A stretch of 64,000 bases of DNA from Synechococcus sp. HK05 (GTDB lineage: Bacteria; Cyanobacteriota; Cyanobacteriia; PCC-6307; Cyanobiaceae), in assembly GCF_019104765.1 (NCBI RefSeq), contig NZ_JAHRXJ010000012.1, positions 21,283 to 85,282 on the forward strand. Reading direction: 5' to 3'. Numbering within the stretch: the first letter of the stretch is position 1; every line of letters starts with the position of its first letter. Positions 1 through 8,566 of the stretch are shown piece after piece. Under the pieces are notes generated by a model that was not told the DNA's origin, did no database searches, and was given only the letters and a program-made list of their open reading frames with translations. The position numbers and the translations under genes were made by a program.

Positions 1-180
1 GGATCGGTGGTGACCAAAAACGTGCCAGCCCGGGCTCTGGTGATGGGTGCACCGGCCCAGGTGAAGCGGGAACTGAGCGAGGAGCAGGCAGCGGAGCAGC
101 GCGATCACGCCCGCCGCTACCGGCAACTGGCCATGGCCCATGCGGGCCGCTCCAGCGATCCCGGCTTTTCGGCGGCCTGA
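1..180 (+). CDS. Gamma-carbonic-anhydrase-like hexapeptide protein, C-terminal end
   Basis: Only the last 59 codons lie in the window, and the gene begins upstream. The frame opens with GSVVTKNVPARALVMGAPAQ, the typical last turn of a left-handed beta-helix (hexapeptide repeat) protein. A basic/acidic helical tail follows (RELSEEQAAEQRDHARRYRQ), as in the YrdA/gamma-CA family. Family members bind zinc as trimers, and some are carbonic anhydrases, but the metal-binding histidines would be upstream, so activity cannot be judged. It reads toward psbY, 93 bp downstream. Confidence 0.75.
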   Translation, partial: GSVVTKNVPARALVMGAPAQVKRELSEEQAAEQRDHARRYRQLAMAHAGRSSDPGFSAA

Positions 181-273
181 ATTGCTGCGAATTCAGTCAA
201 CTGCCTGGTGCTGCGCTCGGGGGCCTTGGGATGGTCCGTAAGATCAGCACACGCTCCTACGTAACGCCCAGTC

Positions 274-396
274 ATGGACGCCCGGCTCCTGCTCGTTGTG
301 ACCCCGATCGCGCTGGCCGCTGGCTGGGCCGTGTTCAACATCGGCCGCGCTGCCGTGGGCCAGCTGCAAATGATGCTCAAGCGTGCCAACGGCTGA
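274..396 (+). CDS. psbY: Photosystem II protein Y
   Basis: A 40-residue protein beginning MDARLLLVVTPIALAAGWAV, with one hydrophobic helix (about residues 4-22) followed by FNIGRAAVGQ and a short basic tail. This matches the cyanobacterial PsbY pattern: a small single-span subunit at the periphery of photosystem II near cytochrome b559. It is not essential in model cyanobacteria. The ATG is the only one that places the helix at the N-terminus. A strong rho-independent terminator follows 48 bp after the stop, so it is probably a monocistronic or last gene. Confidence 0.88.
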   Translation: MDARLLLVVTPIALAAGWAVFNIGRAAVGQLQMMLKRANG

Positions 397-444
397 TCGC
401 CGACAACGCGTTCGCCGGCCTGTTCACCACCGGCGCACTGCAGA

Positions 445-468
445 GCCCCCGCACTCGCGGGGGCTTTT
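445..468 (+). terminator. Rho-independent terminator after psbY
   Basis: A perfect 8-bp stem GCCCCCGC/GCGGGGGC with a 4-nt loop is followed by TTTT. It sits downstream of psbY and just before the 3' end of the convergent secreted-protein gene. Confidence 0.85.
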
Positions 469-500
469 GCATGATCAGCCCATCCAGCTGAAGCCGCCTC

Positions 501-1283
501 TCATTGGCCGAAGGCCACCTGGCAGGCCGCATTGAGCAATTGGGCTTCGTCGGCGTTCTGCGGGGGATAACCGTTGAGCGTGCCCGAGCGGCAATCGGCG
601 CGGAAGGTGAGGGTGTTCGAGCCGTCGTCGGCCTGGAACGTCACCAGATCACCCGACACCTGAACAGAGCTGTAGTAGAGGGAGTAATCCGAGTCTGGCA
701 CCACGATGTAGGTGGTCTGGTTGCTCACGGCACTGTCCACCAGGCTGTCGATCACCGCGAAGGTGGCCAGGCTGCCCAGGCCCCAGGCAGCGGCCCGGCC
801 CGGCCACCAGCCCCAGTTGTTCCAGGTGGAGCCGCCATACCAGCCGTAGCGCCAGGGACGATTCACGCTCCAGTTGGTGTTCACCCAGTTGGGGCGGTTG
901 CGGTCCCAGGTGTTGATCGCTTGGCGTCGGGTGCGATTGCGGTCATTCACCCGATCGCTGCGATTGCTCTGGCGCAGATCGGTGCGATCGGTTCGGTTCC
1001 CCTGCCGCGTGTCAACGCGCCCACTGCGGTCCGCGGCTCTGGAGTCCAGGCGCAGGCTGCTGCGATTGCTACCGCCACTGAACGAGGCAAACCCGGTGCG
1101 GGCACCACTGCCACCGCGGGAGGCACCGCGACCACCACCGCCACGTCCGCCACCGCCGCGCCCGCCGCCCCCACGAGCGATCTCCACCGCCGCCGGGATC
1201 TCCACCGCGGCGAGCAGCTCCAGCGGCTGCAGCAACAACGCCAACCCCAAACCAAGGGCAACACCACGCATCCGAATCGTCAT
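501..1283 (-). CDS. Secreted Gly/Arg- and Trp-rich protein, unknown function
   Basis: About 260 residues. The start MTIRMRGVALGLGLALLLQP gives a Sec-type signal peptide. Next come an RGGGG-type repeat tract (residues ~30-50), a long hydrophilic Arg/Asn/Asp segment, and a tryptophan-rich block (NRPWRYGWYGG, WNNWGWWPG). A hydrophobic stretch follows (AAWGLGSLATFAVIDSLV), then a C-terminal beta-rich region with two cysteines. The start was chosen because its ATG overlaps the stop of the upstream gene by 4 nt; an in-frame start 30 nt earlier is possible. Similar low-complexity/Trp-rich periplasmic proteins occur in cyanobacteria without known function. It is probably co-expressed with the secreted protein just upstream. 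Confidence 0.75.
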   Translation of the reverse strand: MTIRMRGVALGLGLALLLQPLELLAAVEIPAAVEIARGGGGRGGGGRGGGGRGASRGGSGARTGFASFSGGSNRSSLRLDSRAADRSGRVDTRQGNRTDRTDLRQSNRSDRVNDRNRTRRQAINTWDRNRPNWVNTNWSVNRPWRYGWYGGSTWNNWGWWPGRAAAWGLGSLATFAVIDSLVDSAVSNQTTYIVVPDSDYSLYYSSVQVSGDLVTFQADDGSNTLTFRADCRSGTLNGYPPQNADEAQLLNAACQVAFGQ

Positions 1284-1783
1284 CGTCCAATGGCCTCCAA
1301 CAGGCGACGGCAACCGTTGTCAAAGCAGGCGACATCCACCCGGCCGCCCTCACCGAAGGCCAGCCCCACGGTTTCGCGGCCCTCAAAGGCCGGCCCCTGC
1401 GCCTCCGCCTTCACATCCGCCAGGAAGGTGGGATTCACCACACAGAAGGCGCGGTTGTTGAAGCAGAGCTCGTTGGTGCTGAAGTTGATCCAGGCATTGC
1501 GCACGCTGGTCCAGGGGGCACCGGCCGACTTGCGCCCTTCAATGCGCACGTAGGGATCATCCAGGATCCGGTAGCTGATCGTGCGGGCCCCCAACTGATG
1601 GCGGTATTCCGTGGTTTCACCCACCTCCACCGCCTCCACCTGGCAGGGCTGCGGTTTGCCTTGACCGAGGCTGCAGGTGGTGTCGAGGCTGTAGAGGCGC
1701 TCCGTTTGCGCCTGCGCCGCACACCAGCCCAACCCGCTGCAGGCGAGCCCTGCACCCACCCACAAGAGCAACCATCGCTTCAT
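1280..1783 (-). CDS. Secreted protein with paired cysteines, unknown function
   Basis: About 167 residues beginning MKRWLLLWVGAGLACSGLGW, a clear signal peptide. A GTG two codons upstream is an alternative start. The mature part has six cysteines (TTCSLG, QPCQ, ELCFNN, AFCVV, VACFDNGC), consistent with disulfides outside the cytoplasm. I recognise no catalytic motif. Its stop overlaps the ATG of the next minus-strand gene (ATGA), so the two secreted proteins form a translationally coupled pair. It is transcribed away from the plus-strand gene at 1890. Confidence 0.7.
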   Translation of the reverse strand: MKRWLLLWVGAGLACSGLGWCAAQAQTERLYSLDTTCSLGQGKPQPCQVEAVEVGETTEYRHQLGARTISYRILDDPYVRIEGRKSAGAPWTSVRNAWINFSTNELCFNNRAFCVVNPTFLADVKAEAQGPAFEGRETVGLAFGEGGRVDVACFDNGCRRLLEAIGR

Positions 1784-1889
1784 CGCCACCCACGGGATCT
1801 GATTCCCGAAACCTGACCAGCGGCGAAGCCCGCGTCAAGTTGACGCGCATGCAGCCCATGGTCACGGTGAGCGCATCCGCACGCACACC

Positions 1890-2339
1890 TTGGCTGCCAA
1901 GGACACAATCAAAACCGTTGCCCGGAGCAACCGCCGCTTCAGCCGCGAACTGCGCCGCTGGAACAACTACCTCGCCGATGGCGACTGGCGGCCCAGCTAC
2001 CACAGCATGAGCTACGTCGACAACGACGACATCATCAACGCCGGGGGTGACAACACCTTCCGCGACGCCCGTAACTACCGGCTCGACTTCGACGTTCTCA
2101 CCAACGGGCAACTCAGCGCCACACGAACCTTCAACAAAGACGGCACCACCTACACCCAGGAGTACATCGGCATGGTGGACCCCTGGGCCAAGGAATTCCT
2201 GATGTGGAGCGTGGATGGCACCGATCAGATGCTAGGCACCATCACCCCGGAAGAGGACGCCTTCACGATCCTCTTGGCCGGGCCGGGTCACATCTGGGAT
2301 CGGGTGTATGCCACGGTGAACTTCGTGGATGTGAGCTGA
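1890..2339 (+). CDS. Conserved-looking unknown protein, 149 aa
   Basis: A soluble, aromatic- and Asp-rich protein with no signal peptide or membrane segment. It contains DGDWRPSYHSMSYVDNDDII and, near the end, GPGHIWDRVYATVNFVDVS. I do not recognise the family. The usable start is TTG at 1890: no in-frame ATG or GTG is visible closely upstream, although the frame stays open. It ends 9 bp before trmFO on the same strand and may be co-transcribed with it. Confidence 0.6.
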   Translation: MAAKDTIKTVARSNRRFSRELRRWNNYLADGDWRPSYHSMSYVDNDDIINAGGDNTFRDARNYRLDFDVLTNGQLSATRTFNKDGTTYTQEYIGMVDPWAKEFLMWSVDGTDQMLGTITPEEDAFTILLAGPGHIWDRVYATVNFVDVS

Positions 2340-2348
2340 ACAGGCGCG

Positions 2349-3743
2349 ATGCAGGCCGGAACGAGCAACGGCAACCCTCCGGTGTTGGTGATCGGTGCTG
2401 GCCTGGCTGGCACGGAGGCCGCCTGGCAGATCGCCAGCGCGGGCGTGCCCGTGCGCCTGGTGGAGATGCGCCCGATCCGCCGCTCCCCGGCCCACCACAG
2501 CAGCGAATTCGCCGAGCTGGTGTGCAGCAACAGCTTCGGGGCGCTGAGCAGCGACCGCGCCGCTGGTCTGCTCCAAGAGGAACTGCGCCGCCTCGGCTCC
2601 TTGGTGATCCGCACCGCCGATGCGCACGCCGTGCCCGCCGGTGGCGCCCTGGCGGTAGACCGCGGCCGCTACAGCGCCGCCCTCACCGAAGCGCTGGAGC
2701 AGCACCCACTGGTGACGGTGGAGCGCCGCGAGCACACCGAACTGCCGGGCCTCGGCGAGATCGCCGTGCTCGCCACCGGCCCGCTCACCAGCGAACCGCT
2801 GGCCGAGCAGCTGCGCGCCTTCACCGGCCGGGCCGACTGCCACTTCTTTGATGCCGCCAGCCCGATCGTGGAGGGCGAGAGCATTGATCTGAGCGTGGCC
2901 TTCCGCGCCTCCCGCTACGACAAGGGCGACGCCGATTACATCAACTGCCCGATGGACAAGGAGCAGTTCCTCGCCTTTCGCGAGGCGCTGCTGGCCGCCG
3001 AGCAGGCCGAACTCAAGGATTTCGAGAAGGAGAACGCCACCTTCTTCGAGGGCTGCCTGCCGATCGAAGAACTCGCCCGCCGCGGTGAGGACACGATGCG
3101 CTACGGCCCGCTCAAGCCGATCGGCCTGTGGGACCCCCGCTGGGGTGATGTCAACGACCGCGACGTGCGCCGCGCCAAGCGCGCCTACGCCGTGGTGCAG
3201 CTGCGCCAGGAAGACAAGGACGGCCGCCTCTGGAACCTGGTGGGCTTCCAGACCAACCTCAAGTGGGGCGAGCAGAAACGGGTGCTGCGCATGATTCCGG
3301 GCCTGGAGAACGCCGAGTTCGTGCGCTTCGGGGTGATGCACCGCAACACCTTCTTGGAGGCACCGCAACTGCTCGATCCCACCCTGCAGTTCCGCCAACG
3401 CCCCTCGTTGCTGGCCGCTGGGCAGATCACCGGAACCGAGGGCTATGCGGCGGCGGTGGCCGGTGGCTGGTTGGCTGGCACCAACGCCGCCCGCCTGGCC
3501 CGCGGCCTTGAGCCGCTGCAGCTGCCCGCCACGTCGATGATCGGCGCTCTCACCCACTTCATCGCCGAAGCCCCGAGCGAGAAGTTCCAGCCGATGCCCC
3601 CCAACTTCGGCCTGCTACCCGAACTTCCCGAGCGCATCCGCGACAAGCGCCGCCGCTATGGGGCCTATCGCGACCGGGCCCTAGAGGATCTGGCGCCGTT
3701 CACGGCAAACCCAGTACGGCCCGAAGCGCTCGTTCCAGCCTGA
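2349..3743 (+). CDS. trmFO: Folate-dependent tRNA (uracil-54-C5) methyltransferase
   Basis: A 464-residue flavoenzyme that makes ribothymidine at position 54 of tRNA, using methylenetetrahydrofolate and FADH2. The N-terminal dinucleotide fold is [18 protein letters not shown], followed by VRLVEMRP. The family signature [11 protein letters not shown] carries the conserved cysteine (residue 59), and the C-terminal FAD-binding segment is [19 protein letters not shown]. Length is normal for the family. The ATG at 2349 lies 13 residues before the FAD strand, as usual. The enzyme acts in the cytoplasm. Confidence 0.97.
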   Translation: MQAGTSNGNPPVLVIGAGLAGTEAAWQIASAGVPVRLVEMRPIRRSPAHHSSEFAELVCSNSFGALSSDRAAGLLQEELRRLGSLVIRTADAHAVPAGGALAVDRGRYSAALTEALEQHPLVTVERREHTELPGLGEIAVLATGPLTSEPLAEQLRAFTGRADCHFFDAASPIVEGESIDLSVAFRASRYDKGDADYINCPMDKEQFLAFREALLAAEQAELKDFEKENATFFEGCLPIEELARRGEDTMRYGPLKPIGLWDPRWGDVNDRDVRRAKRAYAVVQLRQEDKDGRLWNLVGFQTNLKWGEQKRVLRMIPGLENAEFVRFGVMHRNTFLEAPQLLDPTLQFRQRPSLLAAGQITGTEGYAAAVAGGWLAGTNAARLARGLEPLQLPATSMIGALTHFIAEAPSEKFQPMPPNFGLLPELPERIRDKRRRYGAYRDRALEDLAPFTANPVRPEALVPA

Positions 3744-3747
3744 GCAA

Positions 3748-3761
3748 CGGTGCTAGCACCG
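3748..3761. repeat. 14-bp perfect palindrome between trmFO and the CDF gene
   Basis: CGGTGCTAGCACCG is a perfect inverted repeat, starting 4 bp after the trmFO stop and ending 19 bp before the next ATG. It has no T-run, so a terminator is unlikely. It could be an operator or an mRNA hairpin over the leader of the transporter gene. Confidence 0.4.
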
Positions 3762-3780
3762 AGATAACAGCAGAGGCTGC

Positions 3781-4719
3781 ATGCCCACCGCCCCAGCCGG
3801 CGCCCGCCGGATCGAGCGCCGTTCGTTGCAGATCGGTGTAGCTGCGAGCCTGTTGATGGCGGCGATGGGCATCAGCGTCTACGCCCTCTCAGGCTCCGAG
3901 GCGCTCCTGCTCGACGGGCTCTATTCCGGTGTGATGGCGGCCTCGAGCTTCATTGCCGCCCGCATCGGCGCCAATGTGGTGCGCCCCCCGGATCGCGCCT
4001 ACCCCTACGGCTACGACGGTCAGGAGGCGCTGTATGTGCTGTTCCGCTCGCTGGTGCTGATCGGCATCCTCAGCGTGGCGGTGGTGACGGCGGGCACCAC
4101 GATCGTGAATCACCTGGCCGGCCACGCCGTGGCGGCGGTGCACCTGAAACCCGTGGCGGCCTACGCCGGCTTGATGGTGGTGCTCTGCCTCGCCCTGGCC
4201 TGGCGCCATGAGCACGACTGGCAGCGCAGCGGCCGCTGCAGTGAACTGCTGCGCACCGAAGCCCGGGCCGCCCGCATCGATGGCTTGATCAGCGGCGTGG
4301 CGGGCGCAGCCCTGCTGGGGGCACCGTTGCTGGAGCCCACCCCACTGCGGCCCCTGGTGCCCGTGGCGGATTCGGTGCTCGTGTTGTTGCTGGCGGTGGT
4401 GGTGCTGCCGGAGCCCCTGCAACAGTTTTGGCGTGCCCTGCTGCAGAGCGCCGGGGCTGCCTGTGAACCTGCGTTGATCGAGCGCACGCGGCTGGCGGTG
4501 CAGGAGCTGCTCAGCGGCATGTCGGCTTGGCTGCTCGATCTCACCGTGATGAAGGTGGGGCGCACCACCTTTGTGGTGGCCTATCTCAACCCCGCTATGC
4601 CGGTGGATGGTGCCTGGCTCGATCGGCTGCGGGAACGCATCGACCAGCGCTGCGCTGAACTGCTGGGCCCGGTGCGCACCGAGGTGATCCTCACGGGGCA
4701 GGCGCCGTTTTCCGCGTAA
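3781..4719 (+). CDS. Cation diffusion facilitator-like membrane protein
   Basis: A 312-residue protein with about six hydrophobic helices in the first 215 residues, then a soluble C-terminal domain. The helix-2 pattern EALLLDGLYSGVMAASSFIA and the loop YPYGYDGQEALYVL are those of CDF proteins (compare HPYGH in canonical members). The helix-5 pattern is RIDGLISG. CDF proteins export divalent metals in exchange for protons. However, two of the usual four zinc-site ligands appear replaced: Ser at the +4 position after the helix-2 Asp, and Ala four residues before the helix-5 Asp. The substrate or mechanism may therefore differ. Confidence 0.8.
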   Translation: MPTAPAGARRIERRSLQIGVAASLLMAAMGISVYALSGSEALLLDGLYSGVMAASSFIAARIGANVVRPPDRAYPYGYDGQEALYVLFRSLVLIGILSVAVVTAGTTIVNHLAGHAVAAVHLKPVAAYAGLMVVLCLALAWRHEHDWQRSGRCSELLRTEARAARIDGLISGVAGAALLGAPLLEPTPLRPLVPVADSVLVLLLAVVVLPEPLQQFWRALLQSAGAACEPALIERTRLAVQELLSGMSAWLLDLTVMKVGRTTFVVAYLNPAMPVDGAWLDRLRERIDQRCAELLGPVRTEVILTGQAPFSA

Positions 4720-4751
4720 CATGTAACAGACACCAGACCTCGGCGACCTCG

Positions 4752-5000
4752 ATGGTTCAGCCACCGTCCCCCCCTGAAAACCGCGACCCAGGGCCGAGTA
4801 AGGCGCGGCTGCGCGTTGCCGCCCATCGCCAAAGGCTGCGCAACCAGGGCATGCGGCCGGTGCAGATCTGGATTCCCGACACGCGCTCAGAATTTTTTGC
4901 AGCAGCGGCTCATCAGCAGTCGCTTTCCGCCAGCCGCAGTGCGCTTGCCAATCAAGATCAAGCCTTCATCGACAGCGTGAACCAGCTGGACGAGCTGTGA
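4752..5000 (+). CDS. MazE-like antitoxin (DUF3018 type)
   Basis: An 82-residue basic protein. The central motif LRNQGMRPVQIWIPDTRS and the following acidic region (ANQDQAFIDSVNQLDEL) match the antitoxin family usually encoded directly before MazF-type ribonucleases. The C-terminal acidic helix is expected to bind and block the toxin. Its TGA overlaps the GTG start of the toxin (GTGA), a normal arrangement for co-translated toxin-antitoxin pairs. Such pairs usually autoregulate; I did not identify an operator. Confidence 0.88.
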   Translation: MVQPPSPPENRDPGPSKARLRVAAHRQRLRNQGMRPVQIWIPDTRSEFFAAAAHQQSLSASRSALANQDQAFIDSVNQLDEL

Positions 5001-5329
5001 AACGGGGCGAGATCTGGACGGTGGCAGGCGGCGGTGACGTGACCGGCAAGCCGAGACCGGCAGTGATCCTGCAGCACGACGCTTTCGACGGGACGGATTC
5101 CGTGACCATCTGCGCCTTCACCACTGATCCCACAGACCTGCCCTTGTTTCGAGTCCTGGTGCAACCGTCTCCCACCAACGGCCTCACGGCCGCCAGCCGA
5201 TTGATGGTCGACAAGATCACCACGGTGTCGCGGCGGCGGCTTGGGCAGTGCATCGGCGTACTGCAACGCAGCGATCTGCAACGGCTCAATCAGAGCGCCA
5301 TCGTGTTTCTGGGCCTGGCCGGCTCCTAG
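4997..5329 (+). CDS. MazF/PemK-family endoribonuclease toxin
   Basis: A 110-residue protein beginning MKRGEIWTVAGGGDVTGKPR then PAVILQHDAF. This is the SH3-like barrel N-terminus of MazF with the conserved RPA(V/L)I turn. The later segment LTAASRLMVDKITTVSRRRL holds the conserved substrate-loop residues. It is predicted to cleave single-stranded mRNA at short motifs, with the preceding gene as antitoxin. The start is GTG, embedded in the antitoxin stop. The length is full and no disruption is visible. Confidence 0.9.
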   Translation: MKRGEIWTVAGGGDVTGKPRPAVILQHDAFDGTDSVTICAFTTDPTDLPLFRVLVQPSPTNGLTAASRLMVDKITTVSRRRLGQCIGVLQRSDLQRLNQSAIVFLGLAGS

Positions 5330-5357
5330 GGTCGCCCCATTCGAACAGCTCTCCCCG

Positions 5358-6929
5358 GTGACGACACCCCCTGCCCCCACCTGGGATGTGATCGTGATCG
5401 GCTCGGGCATCGGCGGCCTGGTCACCGCCTCGCAGTTGGCCGCCAAGGGCGCAAAAACGCTGGTGCTGGAGCGCTACCTGATCCCGGGGGGCTCGGGAGG
5501 GAGCTTTCGGCGCGAGGGCTACACCTTTGATGTGGGGGCCTCGATGATCTTCGGCTTCGGTGAGAAGGGCCATACCAACCTGCTAACCCGCGCCCTGGCT
5601 GATGTGGGCCAGCACTGCGACACGGTGCCCGATCCGGCCCAGCTCGAATACCACTTGCCCGGTGGTCTCAACGTGGCGGTGGACCGCGACTACGAGGCCT
5701 TCATCGCCCGGCTCTCTGCGCTGTTCCCCCACGAAGCCAAGGGAATCCGCGCGTTTTATGACACCTGCTGGCAGGTGTTCAACTGCCTCGATGCGATGCC
5801 ACTGCTCTCGCTCGAGGATCCGGCCTATTTGGCCAAGGTGTTCTTCCGCGCACCCTGGGCTTGCCTCGGGCTGGCGCGCTGGCTGCCGTTCAACGTGGGC
5901 GATGTAGCCCGCAAGCACATCCGCGATGAACAGCTGCTCAAGCTGATCGACATGGAATGCTTCTGCTGGAGCGTGATGCCCGCCGATCTCACCCCGATGA
6001 TCAATGCGGGGATGGTGTTCTCCGATCGCCATGCCGGCGGCATCAACTACCCCAAGGGAGGCGTTGGGGTGATCGCCGAGAAGCTGGTGGCCGGTTTGGA
6101 GAGCCATGGCGGCGCCATCCGCTACAGGGCTCGCGTCACAAAGGTGCTGATCGAGAACGGCCAGGCCGTGGGCGTGCGGCTGGCCGATGGCGAAGAGATC
6201 CGCGCCCGCCGCGTGGTGAGCAACGCCACCCGCTGGGACACGTTTGAAACCGAGCAGGAAAGCGCAGACGTGCAGCGCCCAAGAAACGCCGCCCTGGTGG
6301 ACGCTGCCCACACCCCCAAGGCCGAAACCACCTGGCGCCGCCGCTACAAACCCTCGCCCTCCTTCCTCTCCTTGCACCTCGGCGTGGATGCAGCCGTGAT
6401 CCCCGAAGGCTTCCACTGCCACCACCTGCTGCTCGAAGACTGGGCCGAGATGGAAAGCGAGCAGGGGGTGATCTTCGTGTCGATCCCCACGCTGCTCGAT
6501 CCCTCCCTGGCACCGGAGGGCCGGCACATCGTGCACACCTTCACTCCCAGCGATATCCAGGCCTGGAAGGATCTCAGCCCCGCCGCCTACAAAACCAAGA
6601 AAGCAGCTGACGCAGCCAGCCTGGTGCAACGCCTTGAGGCGATTTTGCCGGGCCTAGGCAATGCAATTCACCATCAAGAGATCGGCACCCCCCGCACCCA
6701 CCGCCGCTTCCTCGGCCGGATGGGCGGCAGCTACGGCCCGATCCCAGCCCTGCGGCTGCCGGGGCTCCTACCGATGCCCTTCAACCGCACCGGCCTGCAA
6801 AACCTTTACTGCGTGGGCGATTCCTGCTTCCCAGGCCAGGGCCTCAACGCCGTGGCCTTCAGCGGCTTCGCCTGCGCCCACCGCATTGGCGCTGATCTGG
6901 GGCTCAACCCCTGGGCGTTGCCGGCCTAA
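5358..6929 (+). CDS. crtH: Carotene (prolycopene) isomerase
   Basis: A 523-residue flavoprotein of the CrtI/CrtISO group that converts poly-cis-lycopene to all-trans-lycopene in cyanobacterial carotenoid synthesis. It has an N-terminal FAD fold (VIVIGSGIGGLVTASQLAA), then GGSGGSFRREGYTFDVGASM. The C-terminal FAD-contact region is NLYCVGDSCFPGQGLNAVAF. The GTG at 5358 was chosen because it precedes the FAD strand by about a dozen residues; the frame is open further upstream into the mazF gene. The length fits CrtISO better than phytoene desaturase. No carotenoid neighbours are in the window. Confidence 0.9.
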   Translation: MTTPPAPTWDVIVIGSGIGGLVTASQLAAKGAKTLVLERYLIPGGSGGSFRREGYTFDVGASMIFGFGEKGHTNLLTRALADVGQHCDTVPDPAQLEYHLPGGLNVAVDRDYEAFIARLSALFPHEAKGIRAFYDTCWQVFNCLDAMPLLSLEDPAYLAKVFFRAPWACLGLARWLPFNVGDVARKHIRDEQLLKLIDMECFCWSVMPADLTPMINAGMVFSDRHAGGINYPKGGVGVIAEKLVAGLESHGGAIRYRARVTKVLIENGQAVGVRLADGEEIRARRVVSNATRWDTFETEQESADVQRPRNAALVDAAHTPKAETTWRRRYKPSPSFLSLHLGVDAAVIPEGFHCHHLLLEDWAEMESEQGVIFVSIPTLLDPSLAPEGRHIVHTFTPSDIQAWKDLSPAAYKTKKAADAASLVQRLEAILPGLGNAIHHQEIGTPRTHRRFLGRMGGSYGPIPALRLPGLLPMPFNRTGLQNLYCVGDSCFPGQGLNAVAFSGFACAHRIGADLGLNPWALPA

Positions 6930-7032
6930 GCAGAGCAACACAAGTCCGGCTCGAGCGCTTCGAGCGGGAACACTTGTCTAGCTCAACCCCACATCCCTCC
7001 ACAGGCGATTCCTCGAACTCGTAGCTGCTGAG

Positions 7033-7057
7033 CTCACCGCAATCGCTCAGCGGTGAG
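7033..7057. terminator. Hairpin between convergent crtH and amylase genes
   Basis: An 8-bp perfect stem CTCACCGC/GCGGTGAG with a 9-nt loop spans the stop of the amylase gene (minus strand). There is no clear T-run on either side, so it may be only a weak bidirectional stop or an mRNA-end stabiliser. Confidence 0.4.
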
Positions 7058-8537
7058 AGGCAGTCGACATCAGAACCAACGCCGTCTGCGGTTGAAGCAC
7101 AGCGGGCAGTGCCCCGCCCGCCAACTCTGGGGGCCACAGAACGGCCCCGGTTGAAGAAGCCAGCGGTAACGGCAGCGTGCGGCTGCGGTTCACCACCAGC
7201 TCCACCGATGACGCGCCGCCCGCATCACGGCGCCATAGACGTAATCCCTGCTCTACATAGGGGCCTGGCAGCCGCTCAACCTTCAGCTCAGCACCACGCA
7301 GGGCCGGTTGCTCACGGCGCAGCTGAGCTAACGAAGCAATGAACCCCCGCAGATCCTGCGGCCAATCACCTGGATCCCCCCAGGGAAAGGCCTCCCGGCA
7401 GGCCGGCTCAGCCCCACCGCTCAATCCAGCTTCCGTGCCGTAGTACACGCACGGCACCCCAGGCAGGCAGAACAGCAACACCAGCGCCATCTTCAACGCA
7501 TCCACATCGCCCTGGAGCATGTGCAGCGCCCGGGGCACATCGTGGCTATCGAGCAGATTGAGCTGGGCTTGATTCGCCTCCGGCCGGTACCAGCTGAGCG
7601 TTTCCAACAGCACCTCCCGATAGCGCTCTCCGCTGATGCAGCCGTATGGAATCGACTCGCGGGCATGGCCCTCCTGCAACCGTCCATCGGCCACCCAGCC
7701 CAACGTGCTCCAGGCGATGCGGTAGTTCATCACCCCATCGAAATGCGCACCGCCTAGCCACTCGCGCGCATCCCCCCAGATCTCTCCCACGATCCAGGCC
7801 TCGGGGTTCACAGCCCGCACCCGCCGCCTGAAATCCAGCCAGAACGGCGGCTCCACCTCATCAGGCACATCCAGCCGCCAGCCATCAATGCCGCGCTGTA
7901 GCCAGTGCTCACCCACTGCAAGTAAGTGCTCCTTTACCTGTGGGTTGGCGTGGTTGAACTTCGGCAGCGCCGGATCACACCACCAGCTGTGATAGCCGCA
8001 GGCCTCACCAGCGGCCGGATACGCCTTCAACGGCCAGCGCTCGGTGATGAACCAATCGGCATACGGCGAGGCGGCACCGTTCTCCAGCAGATGGTGAAAC
8101 GCCCAGAAGCCACGGCCACAGTGGTTGAACACACCATCGAGAATCAGCCGCATCCCACGGCTCTTCAGCTCCACCACCAGGGCATCGAAGGCGGCATCAC
8201 CACCCAGCAAGGGATCCACCTGGAAGTAGTCGTAAGCGTGATAGCGGTGATTCGCCGCGGAACTGAAGATGGGGTTGAGGTACAGGCAGGTGATGCCGAG
8301 CTCCTGCAGATGATCGAGCCCCTCGATCACGCCGTAAAGATCACCCCCTTGAAACCCCACCCCATCAGGCGATGTGCCCCAGGGCTGCAGGGCCAGCCCC
8401 TGTTGCGCAGGCACGCGGCCGCTGCGGCGGAAGCGATCCGGAAAGATCTGGCACACCACCACATCCGCCACCCAGGCGGGCGGATCAGCCAGGCCCCCGC
8501 GGACATCCGTACTCACACCAGCCCCATGCCTCTCCAT
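7047..8537 (-). CDS. GH13 alpha-amylase-family enzyme (cyclomaltodextrinase/neopullulanase-like)
   Basis: About 496 residues with the complete GH13 barrel signatures. These are LILDGVFNHCGRGFWAF (region I), GIDGWRLDVPDEV with the nucleophile Asp (region II), WIVGEIWGDA with the acid/base Glu (region III) and LNLLDSHDVPRAL (region IV). The block MRLILDGVFNH plus KFNHANPQVKEHLL resembles maltogenic amylase/neopullulanase enzymes that cleave cyclodextrins, pullulan or short maltodextrins. No signal peptide is visible, so it probably works on internal glycogen-derived glucans. The start MERHGAGVSTDV avoids overlap with the divergent gene at 8567; an in-frame start 45 nt upstream exists. Confidence 0.88.
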   Translation of the reverse strand: MERHGAGVSTDVRGGLADPPAWVADVVVCQIFPDRFRRSGRVPAQQGLALQPWGTSPDGVGFQGGDLYGVIEGLDHLQELGITCLYLNPIFSSAANHRYHAYDYFQVDPLLGGDAAFDALVVELKSRGMRLILDGVFNHCGRGFWAFHHLLENGAASPYADWFITERWPLKAYPAAGEACGYHSWWCDPALPKFNHANPQVKEHLLAVGEHWLQRGIDGWRLDVPDEVEPPFWLDFRRRVRAVNPEAWIVGEIWGDAREWLGGAHFDGVMNYRIAWSTLGWVADGRLQEGHARESIPYGCISGERYREVLLETLSWYRPEANQAQLNLLDSHDVPRALHMLQGDVDALKMALVLLFCLPGVPCVYYGTEAGLSGGAEPACREAFPWGDPGDWPQDLRGFIASLAQLRREQPALRGAELKVERLPGPYVEQGLRLWRRDAGGASSVELVVNRSRTLPLPLASSTGAVLWPPELAGGALPAVLQPQTALVLMSTASHR

Positions 8538-8566
8538 AAGGTGGCTCAACTTGCCTCCAGAGCTCC

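Noticed and set aside
2232..3557. Minus-strand open frame of about 440 codons antisense to trmFO
   Set aside because: Shadow of trmFO; His/Gln/Gly-rich text without domains.
5241..5357. N-terminal extension of the carotene isomerase into the mazF gene
   Set aside because: The extra residues are a mazF shadow; the family N-terminus begins just before the FAD strand, matching the GTG at 5358.
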